A DNA stretch of 64,000 bases. It comes from Verrucomicrobiales bacterium. GTDB lineage: Bacteria > Verrucomicrobiota > Verrucomicrobiia > Verrucomicrobiales > DEV007. The stretch covers positions 39,136 through 103,135 of the forward strand of contig JARGPI010000025.1 of assembly GCA_029213005.1 (NCBI GenBank), read 5' to 3'. Under the pieces are notes generated by a model. That model ran no database searches, was not told the DNA's origin, and saw nothing but the letters and a program-made list of their open reading frames with translations. Positions 16,903 to 25,036 of the stretch are shown here, piece after piece. Both the position numbers and the translations under genes were made by a program. Each line of letters begins with the position of its first letter. The first letter of the stretch is position 1.

Positions 16903-17888
16903 TTTGCGACGGCTGACTTTTGATCGGCGCCCAGAACCGGCGCGAAATTTCCCGCATTCCAGCGTCGTAGAAAAGCGGCCAAAGCGGCTCCGGCGGATTG
17001 ATCGCTGGCGAGTCGGAAATAGCCGCAACCGAGGCGGGTGCAGCGATCCTGGAGTTCATCGAGGAATTGATTGAAACGCTTCAAATAGGCTTCCCGATAA
17101 ACCGCCGGATCGATATCCCGATAGGAATCCTCGTCTTCGAGGTCTTCGAAGCGGGTTCCTTCCGAAAAGGTGAAGTGAAGCTCCTCGGGCGCGAGAACAT
17201 GTCCAAAAATGACCTCGTGTCCCCGCACCGTCAGGGTTTGCAGGATGCTTTCCATATCTGCATCGTCCATAAAACCGTCGCTTAACAGGATGACGCGCAT
17301 TCGCTGGGGAAACAGCGGGATCAACCCCATGACGAGGTCTTTGAGGTAGGACTCTCCACTGGGCGGTATGCTCAGAATATCGGCGAACAGGGCCTCAAAA
17401 TGGGAGGGCGTGGAGCGGGGTTTTACAATCAGCCCATCACCGTTTTCATACCAACTGGCGAGCCCGACTGGATCGCGATGTCCAAGCAGGAGACGGGCGA
17501 TGCAGGCCGCGGCTTTCAGAGCATGATCAAATTTTCGATCGGTTGAGAGCCCGAAATCCATCGAACCACTTCGGTCGAGGATGATCAGAGTGGAAACCGT
17601 TCGCTCATCCTCGAATCGCTTGATGTAGTGACGGTCGCTTTTGGCGAGAAGTCGCCAGTCCATCTGACGCAGCGGATCTCCCGGATGATACGGCCGGTGA
17701 TCGGCAAATTCTGTGCAGCCGCCGAGCTGTGTGGAGCGATGCCGCCCGGCGTAAAGATCCTGCGATCGACGCCGGGAACGAAACTCCAGCCCGTCGATCC
17801 AGCCAAAATCCTCGGAATCCAGCAAATCAGCCGCCGCTCCGGTGGGTTTGCTCGATTCTGGAAATCCGGAGTTGTCCGACCTCTTCAA
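16899..17888 (-). CDS. DUF58 domain protein (first copy)
   Basis: A 329-residue cytoplasmic protein. It has the DUF58 signature GGCTEFADHRPYHPGDPLRQ followed by MDWRLLAKSDRHYIKRFEDE, and a VWA-type metal site DRSGSMDFG. The only available start is TTG at 17888, which has an AGG ribosome site 5 bases upstream; no ATG occurs before the conserved region. It couples to the BatA-like gene through a 4-base overlap. A second DUF58 gene is at 60121-61011, in an operon with an ABC-permease-like protein, so the genome has at least two such modules. Confidence 0.88.
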   Translation of the reverse strand: MKRSDNSGFPESSKPTGAAADLLDSEDFGWIDGLEFRSRRRSQDLYAGRHRSTQLGGCTEFADHRPYHPGDPLRQMDWRLLAKSDRHYIKRFEDERTVSTLIILDRSGSMDFGLSTDRKFDHALKAAACIARLLLGHRDPVGLASWYENGDGLIVKPRSTPSHFEALFADILSIPPSGESYLKDLVMGLIPLFPQRMRVILLSDGFMDDADMESILQTLTVRGHEVIFGHVLAPEELHFTFSEGTRFEDLEDEDSYRDIDPAVYREAYLKRFNQFLDELQDRCTRLGCGYFRLASDQSAGAALAAFLRRWNAGNFAPVLGADQKSAVAK

Positions 17889-18009
17889 AAACCTAAGCCT
17901 AACACAGCCGAGCCGTTAAAGACAAGACTTCGGCCCTGAACTTCCCGAAATTTCCGTTTCCCGGTTGATATGGAAATTATTATAATTATATTATTTATAT
18001 AGTCATTTC

Positions 18010-18639
18010 ATGAAAATAGTCTCGTCTCCAATTAGATTTGCTCTGATCACTTTATTTCTGGTTGGAAGTTTCCATTCGGCCGAAGCTCAGCTTTTGACAG
18101 AGGAAGTTCCCGCCGGATGGTTGCGCAAGCGGGAGGACACGACATCCCGATCGTTCTCTATTTTCACGGGAAACCGCTCTGGAATCCCGATCTCAGCGGT
18201 TCGCGGCCGGGCCGTGGAGATCTCGAAAATGCGCCTGCCCTACGTGTTTGGTGGCTCATCGCCTTCCGATGGCGGGATGGATTGTTCCGGTAGCATCAAG
18301 CACCTCCTCACGTCTCTGGGGGTTCAGAATGTTCCCCGGACCAGTTATCAGCAATATGAGTGGGTGAAGGAGCACAGCCGGATCAAGAAGGCGAAATCCA
18401 TTCAGCACGGTGATCTGAAGCCCGGAGATTTGATTTTCTGGGGCGGAACTTACAAATCGGGCCACAAAGTATCTCACGTGATGCTCTATATGGGTCGTGG
18501 AGTCGATGGAAAACTCTATATGTATGGAGCGCGGAGCAAAAGTCTCCGTGGCGTTGGCGGTGCTGGAGTTGATGTGCACGTGTTGCGTCCCGGTCAGCAC
18601 AAAAACCTGATTGGTTACGGTCGTGTTCCCGGGCTGTAA
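18010..18639 (+). CDS. Secreted NlpC/P60 cell-wall peptidase
   Basis: A 209-residue exported protein (signal peptide about 1-26, ending SAEAQ). The NlpC/P60 domain has the catalytic Cys in SDGGMDCSGSIKHLL and the His in HKVSHVMLYMG, with the third polar residue expected shortly after, in the YMYGARS segment. The family cleaves gamma-D-Glu-diaminopimelate bonds in peptidoglycan stem peptides. It is preceded by a very AT-rich leader (about 17970-18005) likely to hold the promoter. Divergent from the DUF58 operon and convergent with the next gene. Confidence 0.9.
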   Translation: MKIVSSPIRFALITLFLVGSFHSAEAQLLTEEVPAGWLRKREDTTSRSFSIFTGNRSGIPISAVRGRAVEISKMRLPYVFGGSSPSDGGMDCSGSIKHLLTSLGVQNVPRTSYQQYEWVKEHSRIKKAKSIQHGDLKPGDLIFWGGTYKSGHKVSHVMLYMGRGVDGKLYMYGARSKSLRGVGGAGVDVHVLRPGQHKNLIGYGRVPGL

Positions 18640-18645
18640 GCGGAT

Positions 18646-19287
18646 TCAGTTTTTGCGGACGGTCACTTTGTCGTAAAAAATCGGCAGTCCGGTGTAGGGC
18701 GCTCCGGTGAGAAACGCCCGGCCGTAGAGTTGATGCGTCATCGACGCCGGAAGGGCCTCGTGAATCAGGGTCGGAGCCTCCGGTTTCTCCTTTTCGGCAT
18801 CCCAGATTTTGCCTTCGAGCCGCCACGCGGTAGCCTGTGCTTTCATTGTCAGTTCGATGAAGAACCAGCGCGCTGAAACCCACTCACAGGGCGCATCGGC
18901 GATGATTTCCCCGTATTGCACGAGTTCCAGTTTTTTCCTGGCCGGAGCAACCCGGAGCGTGATGCCAAAGTCGCCGAAAATCCCCACTCCCATCATCGGT
19001 TTTAGCCTGCCTTTCTCTTTGGCTAACACTTTGGCTGTGACGGTAATATTGTAGGTCGGTAGAATCGGTCCGATGTCCACCCGGCTGTCCCGGATCGGTT
19101 CCGGAGAGAGGCGGATCATCTTTTCGCCTTCATCCTCGAAGGATTTCCAGATTCCTGAGATGGTCGCAAATTGAGCGGAATCACTCTCGGAATCAAAAAT
19201 CACGTTGGGGTCTTTTTCCGGCTTTTTCTCGTCCGCGGAAACGAGGGTAAAGAAGACCAGAAGCGGGATGGCGAGTTTACAAAACAT
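18646..19287 (-). CDS. Secreted beta-sandwich protein, unknown function
   Basis: A 213-residue exported protein with a short signal peptide (about 1-18). The rest is beta-rich and resembles the concanavalin-like (DUF1080/LamG-like) domains abundant in Planctomycetes and Verrucomicrobia: an opening VIFDSESDSAQFATISGIWK, a central YNITVTAKVLAKEKGR strand pair and a final FYDKVTVRKN strand. No catalytic residues can be named. It lies convergent to the NlpC/P60 gene and divergent from gmhA. Confidence 0.65.
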   Translation of the reverse strand: MFCKLAIPLLVFFTLVSADEKKPEKDPNVIFDSESDSAQFATISGIWKSFEDEGEKMIRLSPEPIRDSRVDIGPILPTYNITVTAKVLAKEKGRLKPMMGVGIFGDFGITLRVAPARKKLELVQYGEIIADAPCEWVSARWFFIELTMKAQATAWRLEGKIWDAEKEKPEAPTLIHEALPASMTHQLYGRAFLTGAPYTGLPIFYDKVTVRKN

Positions 19288-19395
19288 CTGACAGATCGGG
19301 AAACCTTCCTCAATTATTGAAAGCCTGCAATTAAGATAGCGTCGATTAAAACGTTTGAAGAAACCAACAACTGTTCGACCATTTTAGACCAAGCG

Positions 19396-19971
19396 ATGTC
19401 AACTTCAGCACTAATTGAGCAAACGATTTCTGATCACGAGGAAACCGTCAAAAAATTCAGGGATCAGTGCTCCGGCACGATCGAAAAGATGGGCGATGCC
19501 GTTGTCGAGGCGCTTCGCGACGGGAAAAAGATCTGTTTTTTCGGAAACGGCGGCAGCGCGGCTGATTCCCAGCACTTCGCAGCGGAATTTGTGGTTCGTT
19601 TCACGCGGAACCGCGCGGCGCTTCCTTCGATTGCTTTTACCACCGACACTTCGATCATCACCGCCTGTGCCAATGACTTCGGCTATGATGAAATTTTCGC
19701 CCGCCAGGTTCGGGGACTTTGTGTGAAAGGAGACATCGTGGTCGGTATTTCCACCTCCGGAACCAGCGCAAATGTAGTTAAAGGGCTCGAAGCTGCTCGC
19801 GAAATGGGTGTGACCAGCTTTGCCTTTACCGGCGAAAACGGGGCGAAATGCGCCGAGCTGGCCGACGTCGCCCTTTGTGTGCCATCGCCCGTTACGGCCC
19901 GGGTTCAGGAGTGCCACCTTATCGCCGGTCACTTGATTTGCGACATCGGCGAAGCGGCATTTTCGAACTGA
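19396..19971 (+). CDS. gmhA: Sedoheptulose-7-phosphate (phosphoheptose) isomerase
   Basis: A 191-residue SIS-domain protein of normal GmhA length. Motifs FFGNGGSAADSQHFAAEF, FTTDTSIITACANDFGYDEIF, GDIVVGISTSGTSANVV and the C-terminal VQECHLIAGHLICDIGE are all present. It converts sedoheptulose 7-phosphate to D-glycero-D-manno-heptose 7-phosphate, the first step to the heptose of LPS core. Together with kdsB it points to a complete LPS core pathway. The gene is apparently monocistronic; the next gene is convergent, 4 bases away. Confidence 0.95.
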   Translation: MSTSALIEQTISDHEETVKKFRDQCSGTIEKMGDAVVEALRDGKKICFFGNGGSAADSQHFAAEFVVRFTRNRAALPSIAFTTDTSIITACANDFGYDEIFARQVRGLCVKGDIVVGISTSGTSANVVKGLEAAREMGVTSFAFTGENGAKCAELADVALCVPSPVTARVQECHLIAGHLICDIGEAAFSN

Positions 19972-19975
19972 GCGT

Positions 19976-20629
19976 TTACTTCGCTTCGAGAGTGAATTTG
20001 CGCAGCGAGAGTTTTCCAAAGGAGAAACCGAGCTTCGCGATACCTTTTTCCTGAGCAATCCGGGGATGGGAGACCTTGATCGTTTTTCCGCCGACAACCA
20101 CCGTGGCGTCTTCGCCGACGACCGTGACCTCGATCCGGTTCCATTCGTTATTAATTAGCTTTGGAGTGTCTTTGCGGTTTAAAGGGATCAGTTTCGCCTT
20201 TTCCGCGCCCGGCTCTTTGGCGGCGTAGGTCACGATCTGGCTCGAGGGTCCCTTTTCAGGGCCGGAAGTGGTTCGAAAGATGATTCGAAACGCGTGTCCG
20301 CCCTCTGCCGCGTCCAACGTGAAGACCACCGTTTTACAATCGCCCGGCTTCACCTCAACCACGGCATGCGCATCGGTGTGAGGCACGTTGTAAATCATGA
20401 TGGGGCCATGATTTTTGTATTTCTTGTAGAGCGCTTCCTCCTGCTCGACTGAAGCGGTACCGTCTGCGATCACCCAGTTCCCCCGGGCCGCCCTCCGGGT
20501 GGGGTGTTTTACCGTCGAGTAATCGTCCTCGATCAGAAGTTTGGGAGCCGTTTCCGCCATCAGAACCGGTTGGCTCAGTAGTGAAACGAAGGTGATGGAG
20601 GCCAAGGTGATAAGTGATCGCAATTGCAT
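19976..20629 (-). CDS. Secreted DUF1080-like jelly-roll protein
   Basis: A 217-residue exported protein with a clear signal peptide (MQLRSLITLASITFVSLLSQ, cleavage after about residue 26). The mature part is beta-rich and ends KLGFSFGKLSLRKFTLE, the usual close of DUF1080/concanavalin-like domains. The start at the ATG 20629 gives a normal signal peptide; a TTG at 20704 overlapping the SDR stop would add a non-signal stretch and is less likely. Function is unknown; related domains bind or hydrolyse glycosides. It follows the SDR gene on the same strand. Confidence 0.7.
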   Translation of the reverse strand: MQLRSLITLASITFVSLLSQPVLMAETAPKLLIEDDYSTVKHPTRRAARGNWVIADGTASVEQEEALYKKYKNHGPIMIYNVPHTDAHAVVEVKPGDCKTVVFTLDAAEGGHAFRIIFRTTSGPEKGPSSQIVTYAAKEPGAEKAKLIPLNRKDTPKLINNEWNRIEVTVVGEDATVVVGGKTIKVSHPRIAQEKGIAKLGFSFGKLSLRKFTLEAK

Positions 20630-20700
20630 ACTGAGTCGACAACTATCAGAAGCGGGAGCCGCTGGCAACAGCACGATGAAGCCTGAAGCCGGGTGAAAAC

Positions 20701-21477
20701 TCAACTATGCATCACCTGGCCACCATCGATGTTGATCGTCTGTCCGGTGATGTTTCGTGCCTTGCGGGATGCGAGATAAACCGCCATCGCTCCAAATTCC
20801 TCCGGTTCCTGCCATCGGCCCAGAGGTGCGATCGTCTTGATCTTTTTCTCCGCCCATTCGGCATAAGTTTCGCGATTTTCCGGCGGGATGTTGGCTTGGG
20901 ATGTTGCCCAGACCGATTCATTCAAATCCGTTTTCACCATTCCCGGAGAGAGGGCGTTGACCCGGATGCCATAGGGAGCAAAATCTTTAGCCGCACATTG
21001 AGTGAAATTAACGATCCCGGCCTTGGCTGCGCTGTAGGGAGGATCCGTTTGCGAGCCGATTTGGCCCGCCACCGAAGTAAAGAAAAGAACCGTCCGGCCC
21101 TCCGATTCCCCCTCGCAAAGCCAGGGCTGACAGGCATGCGCGACATTGACTGATCCCACTAGAGAAACCTCGAGCACCGACTGCCAGTCAGCGGGATCGA
21201 GATTCCAGAACGGAAATCCAAATTTGCCGGAGCCCTTTGCCGCCGCGCAAATCACGTGGTCGATTCCGCCCCATTTTTCAGCGATATGAGAGACTACCGT
21301 TTTTACCGATTCGTAATCAGAAATATCGACCTGAGCCGAGTCCGGTTCGTCAGCAGTCGCGGCGAGATCTGCGACGAAGACCCGGGCGTGGGCCTGGCGA
21401 AAGGCATCCGCTACCGCGCGGCCAATACCGGATAGGCCACCGAAGACCACAACTCGCTGATTTTCCAAATCGTTCAT
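20701..21477 (-). CDS. SDR family NAD(P)-dependent oxidoreductase
   Basis: A 258-residue classical short-chain dehydrogenase. The glycine-rich motif is VVVFGGLSGIGRAVADAF (about 9-26). The Asp-containing VADLAA suggests NAD preference. The catalytic Tyr-x-x-x-Lys is in DPPYSAAKAG, with the Ser in FFTSVAGQIG, and the family close is ITGQTINIDGGQ. Substrate is not evident. One oddity is GGLSGIG in place of the usual G-x-x-x-G-I-G with Ala or Thr first. Probably co-transcribed with the jelly-roll gene downstream. Confidence 0.92.
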   Translation of the reverse strand: MNDLENQRVVVFGGLSGIGRAVADAFRQAHARVFVADLAATADEPDSAQVDISDYESVKTVVSHIAEKWGGIDHVICAAAKGSGKFGFPFWNLDPADWQSVLEVSLVGSVNVAHACQPWLCEGESEGRTVLFFTSVAGQIGSQTDPPYSAAKAGIVNFTQCAAKDFAPYGIRVNALSPGMVKTDLNESVWATSQANIPPENRETYAEWAEKKIKTIAPLGRWQEPEEFGAMAVYLASRKARNITGQTINIDGGQVMHS

Positions 21478-21569
21478 ACCGAAAAAAGATGCAGTGGATA
21501 TTCTTTTCCACAGACTTCCAAAGCCTGCCTGTTTATTGATATTTTTCTAATCTTATTATCGGAGAGCAG

Positions 21570-21609
21570 ACTGTACAGGGTACAGTTTGTGACGGTACCC
21601 TGTACAGTC
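21570..21609. repeat. Interspersed palindromic repeat, family 1
   Basis: ACTGTACAGGGTACAGT followed after a short spacer by GGTACCCTGTACAGT, an inverted pair as at 211-246. It lies in the 265-base gap between asnS and the SDR gene. Confidence 0.9.
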
Positions 21610-21667
21610 GGGGTGAGAGGGTCGGGCCAGTGGAAAACAGTTCTCCACAGATTCATTTCGTCTAGCC

Positions 21668-21691
21668 GTAGGACAGTTTTTTAAACTGTCT
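21668..21691. repeat. Short inverted repeat, family 3
   Basis: GTAGGACAGTTTTTTAAACTGTCT: an ACAGTTT/AAACTGT hairpin with a GTAGG leader. The same unit occurs twice, in opposite directions, at 43531-43620, and a relative (GTAGAACAGG ... CCTGTTT) is at 63338-63360. Confidence 0.75.
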
Positions 21692-21742
21692 GCACAACCC
21701 CTAAACCCAACCTTCGCCACCGCAGACGACGAACTGCCTTCT

Positions 21743-23110
21743 CTAAAACTCCGCTGAGCCCGGGGTGCGTGGAAAAGGAATCACATCGCGAATATTGCTC
21801 ACTCCAGTAACAAACATCAACAAACGCTCAAACCCCAACCCGAAACCGGCGTGGGGCACGCTGCCATAGCGACGGAGATCGACATACCAGTAGTAATCCT
21901 CTTCGGTCAAATCGTGGTGTTTCAGATTTTCGCGAAGGACATCGAGCCGCTCTTCCCGCTGGCTTCCCCCGACGATTTCACCGATGCCGGGAACTAACAA
22001 ATCCATAGCGGCGACGGTTTTGTTATCATCGTTCCGGCGCATATAGAATGGCTTAATATCTTTCGGATAGTTATATACCGTGACCGGACACTTGAAGTGT
22101 TCTTCGGTCAGATAGCGCTCGTGCTCCGATTGTAGATTGAGACCGTACTCGACTTTATATTCGAATTTTTTGTTACTCTTCAAAAGCAACTCAACCGCAT
22201 CGGTATAGCTGATTCGTTCGAAGTCGCGCTTCTTAACGAACTCAAGCCGCTCTTTGAGCCCTTTATCGACAAATTTATTGAGGAACTCCAGATCTTCCGC
22301 GCAGTGCTCCAACGCATCGGCGGCGAGGTATTTGATCATCGCTTCCGCCAGTGCCATATCATCGTCCAGGTCGCAGAAGGCCATCTCCGGCTCGATCATC
22401 CAGAACTCAGAGGCGTGCCTCGAGGTGTGGGAGTTTTCCGCCCGGAACGTCGGGCCAAAGGTATAGATGTTTGATAGTGCACAGGCAAAGGTTTCGCCTT
22501 CGAGCTGACCGCTCACTGTCAGGTAGGAGGGCTTTCCGAAAAAGTCCTCTTCCGGTTTGGTATCGAGCGTTTTGCCATCCAGATTGGTCACCCGGAACAT
22601 TTCGCCCGCGCCTTCGCAATCGGAAGCGGTGATGATCGGGGTGTGGACGTAAACGAAGCCCTGCTCCTGGAAAAATTGATGGATCGCGTAGGCCATCCGG
22701 CTTCGCATCCGGAAAACCGCTCCAAACAGATTGGTGCGGGGTCTGAGGTGGGCGATGCTGCGGAGGAACTCCGGGGAATGACCTTTTTTCTGGAGGGGGT
22801 AATCCTCATCAGAATTGCCCAGCATCGTTACCGATTTCGCCTGCATTTCCCACTGCTGCTTGCCCTGAGACTCCACGATTTCGCCCTCAACCGAGACCGA
22901 TGCCCCGGTTCTGAGGTGGGGAACCGATTCCTCATATCCCTCGATTGTCGCATCCGCCACGATCTGGAGGTTCGAGAGACAGGAGCCGTCATTGATTTCG
23001 ATAAAAGAGAAAGCTTTCGAGTCGCGTTTGGTGCGAACCCAACCTTTCACCGTCACCATTCCGGGTGATTCTGAGGCGCGGAGAACTTGTGCTACGGTCG
23101 TTCTGGACAT
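21743..23110 (-). CDS. asnS: Asparaginyl-tRNA synthetase
   Basis: A 455-residue class IIb synthetase. It has the N-terminal OB-fold anticodon-binding domain (VTVKGWVRTKRDSKAFSF) and the class II core: motif 2 region TFRAENSHTSRHASEFWMIE and motif 3 FGLGFERLLMFVTG. It charges tRNA-Asn directly. The length, the SHTSRHASEF segment and the RRNDDNKTVAAMD insert identify AsnRS rather than AspRS. It is the left flank of the AT-rich accessory island. Confidence 0.96.
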   Translation of the reverse strand: MSRTTVAQVLRASESPGMVTVKGWVRTKRDSKAFSFIEINDGSCLSNLQIVADATIEGYEESVPHLRTGASVSVEGEIVESQGKQQWEMQAKSVTMLGNSDEDYPLQKKGHSPEFLRSIAHLRPRTNLFGAVFRMRSRMAYAIHQFFQEQGFVYVHTPIITASDCEGAGEMFRVTNLDGKTLDTKPEEDFFGKPSYLTVSGQLEGETFACALSNIYTFGPTFRAENSHTSRHASEFWMIEPEMAFCDLDDDMALAEAMIKYLAADALEHCAEDLEFLNKFVDKGLKERLEFVKKRDFERISYTDAVELLLKSNKKFEYKVEYGLNLQSEHERYLTEEHFKCPVTVYNYPKDIKPFYMRRNDDNKTVAAMDLLVPGIGEIVGGSQREERLDVLRENLKHHDLTEEDYYWYVDLRRYGSVPHAGFGLGFERLLMFVTGVSNIRDVIPFPRTPGSAEF

Positions 23111-23206
23111 GGCCCAATATCCCGACGACCCCGCCAGATTTCAATCGGTAAGTTTTTGGGTTTGGGGCGGAAAATTTGAGTGAAATATCCCTCCGAGATG
23201 TGGCGG

Positions 23207-23623
23207 TTATTTTGGAGGATGTAAACCGACCACTTTCAGAACAGAGCGAAGATTGAGTAATCCGTCTCTGTTAAGATTGAGCTTATCAATACTGGCGCGG
23301 CCAACCGGCGAGGAGCCTTCGATAAAAGTGCTATCATTTGACCAACGAAAATGCTCGTTCCATTCGTGTATTCGCGGATTGAACAGATCCACAATTGTTG
23401 CCGTTTCGATATCGTAGGCGGTAGTGCTGGTAAATTTGTGTCCATTGCAGCCCCAGCAGCAAACCACGAGATTATCAAGGCGGTCGGTGCCATCCTTGAC
23501 TAAAGGTATTGCATGATCAATGACTAGCGGGTCCGGAGTGTAGTCCAACGGCGTTTGGCAATACTCACATCTTGCCGCAGCCCGTTCAATGGCGTCGATT
23601 CGATCCCGTTTTGAAATTGCCAC
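23207..23623 (-). CDS. HNH endonuclease domain protein
   Basis: A protein of about 138 residues with an HNH/zinc-finger core: a CEYCQ knuckle, LVIDHAIPLVKDGTDRLDNL (the Asp-His of the ββα-metal fold and the central Asn) and CCWGCNGHK. It likely nicks or cuts DNA with a metal ion. The open frame reaches 23686 only through a TTG that overlaps the upstream gene by 47 bases. The GTG at 23623, 17 bases after that gene's stop, fits the usual start of such proteins (about 15 residues before CEYC). Last gene of a two-gene minus-strand pair, divergent from the nuclease/ATPase operon. Confidence 0.85.
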   Translation of the reverse strand: MAISKRDRIDAIERAAARCEYCQTPLDYTPDPLVIDHAIPLVKDGTDRLDNLVVCCWGCNGHKFTSTTAYDIETATIVDLFNPRIHEWNEHFRWSNDSTFIEGSSPVGRASIDKLNLNRDGLLNLRSVLKVVGLHPPK

Positions 23624-23639
23624 AGCAATTGCTTCGTTG

Positions 23640-24041
23640 TTATTTGATTTCCCTAACGATTCCGAAGCGGGAGGCAAGCTCTGCAAACTCGATATCCTGA
23701 ATTTTTGCGAGTTTAGCGATTCTGGCTATCCTCGCAGCGTGATGTCTCTCGATGATCGAGTTTAGCTCGATTAATTCACCGTGTTCATCTACGGTCAGCT
23801 TCTCATCACGGCATCTGAGGGAGAGTTCTTCATAGCGAGCCTGTATGGACTCAGGTAACTTCGTGCCAATCTCTCTTTCGAGAGTTGTTTGATCGTCCGA
23901 TAAACCGTGGAAAGGATCGTTTTGACTTCGTTTTTGTTCGAGGGCCGCAATCAAAACCTCCGCCGCATCGATGCCCTGCTGAGCGGCTTCTTTTCCGAGC
24001 CACGAAGCTTGATCAGCCGTCAATTCGAGATGCAGTGTCAT
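23640..24041 (-). CDS. Small charged helical protein paired with HNH endonuclease
   Basis: A 133-residue soluble protein: a short strand-helix start (MTLHLELTADQASWLGKEA) like a ribbon-helix-helix or antitoxin-type N-terminus, then a long charged helical part with YEELSLRCRDEKLTVDEHGE and HHAARIARIAKLAKIQDIEF. I recall similar small proteins directly upstream of HNH genes in Cyanobacteria and Planctomycetes, so the pair looks like a recurring cassette. The ATG at 24041 was chosen since the frame above it has no family-like sequence. Function unknown; an antitoxin-like or DNA-binding partner is a guess. Confidence 0.7.
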   Translation of the reverse strand: MTLHLELTADQASWLGKEAAQQGIDAAEVLIAALEQKRSQNDPFHGLSDDQTTLEREIGTKLPESIQARYEELSLRCRDEKLTVDEHGELIELNSIIERHHAARIARIAKLAKIQDIEFAELASRFGIVREIK

Positions 24042-24214
24042 AGGGGCACTATCCGTGTGTTGGGGGTGCGCATCAAGCAGGAAGTTTGTGAGCAAAAATC
24101 GGTGAGTTAGGAGGGAGGTAGTCTTCGCTCCATCCAATATAAGCTGGTTATGAATTGTTTGTGATTCAAAAGTCTTTCGAATTTTTGAACACAACTTACA
24201 GTTTAGGATTCAAA

Positions 24215-25036
24215 ATGTTTAAATCGACTCGCGTTTCTGAAAAACTTTCACCGGAAGAATTGCTGAAAACTCATGCCGATTTGAGCGGTCGAACACAACC
24301 CATTCTTTCGGTCATTGTCGGTTCGTTTGGCAGTGCTCGAAAAGTGTGGGGTGCTTATTGCTGTTCTGCAGGATTGAGCCCGAGGGTTGCTCCTCATTCT
24401 GATCCTGATAGATTGTTGGACGTCTATCGGTTTGCGTCCCGATCTTCTGCGAAAATTCCCGGTGTAGGATTGCTAATCGTTCCCGAAGTGGGTTCTGCAA
24501 AGTTGTTAGCGGATTTTCTGGAGTTTCGGAAAAGTTATGTCAGGCATCAGTTTGCTTTAGTGGTGGGTGATACCTTCGCGAGAGATTTTTTCAAACAACC
24601 ATCTAATCCCGACTTGGTGGCTGCAGTACTATCGGGGTTGGTGCTGCTCAATGAGGATGAACCATCAAGCCCGAAATTTCAGGAATCAGCGGTGCTTTAT
24701 CGAAGTCCTCATGAAGAGATTTTACACAAGCTCCTTGAGGAAAACCCCGCATTTCGAGGTCAATTCCAACCCAATGTTCACCGACGAGGTGCTTCCGGTT
24801 TATCCTACGAGATCGATCTCTTTTCTTCGGCCTGGTCTGTTGCGGTTGAAGTGGATGGAATTGATCATGAACGAAACCGGGCCCAGAAAGAGCGGGATGA
24901 GCGTCGTGATGAAGATTTTGCGAAAAATGGAATTAAAACGCTAAGAATCAGGGCTTCCGCTATTGTTTCCAACCCTTCTAACGTGTTAACTTTGCTATCG
25001 CAAAAGTTACTCAATGATAAAACGTCCAGTTCCTAA
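24215..25036 (+). CDS. PD-(D/E)xK nuclease (DUF559/Vsr-like), first gene of candidate defence operon
   Basis: A 273-residue protein. The C-terminal part (about 195-265) reads as a Vsr/DUF559-type nuclease: YEIDLFSSAWSVAVEVDG with Asp201, Glu212 and Asp214, then QKERDERRDEDF and GIKTLRIRASAI, the usual order of that fold. The N-terminal 180 residues are of unknown family (TQPILSVIVGSFGSARKVWG). The ATG at 24215 has a TAGGA ribosome site 7 bases upstream; a TTG at 24155 gives a longer frame without support. Its last 23 bases overlap the next gene, implying coupled translation. Codon choice looks more AT-rich than in flanking housekeeping genes. Likely the DNA-cutting part of the system. Confidence 0.8.
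   Translation: MFKSTRVSEKLSPEELLKTHADLSGRTQPILSVIVGSFGSARKVWGAYCCSAGLSPRVAPHSDPDRLLDVYRFASRSSAKIPGVGLLIVPEVGSAKLLADFLEFRKSYVRHQFALVVGDTFARDFFKQPSNPDLVAAVLSGLVLLNEDEPSSPKFQESAVLYRSPHEEILHKLLEENPAFRGQFQPNVHRRGASGLSYEIDLFSSAWSVAVEVDGIDHERNRAQKERDERRDEDFAKNGIKTLRIRASAIVSNPSNVLTLLSQKLLNDKTSSS

Noticed and set aside
23640..24041. Small protein and HNH gene called as a classical toxin-antitoxin pair
   Set aside because: The ribbon-helix-helix-like start is only a resemblance and no toxin fold is evident, so the label was not used.
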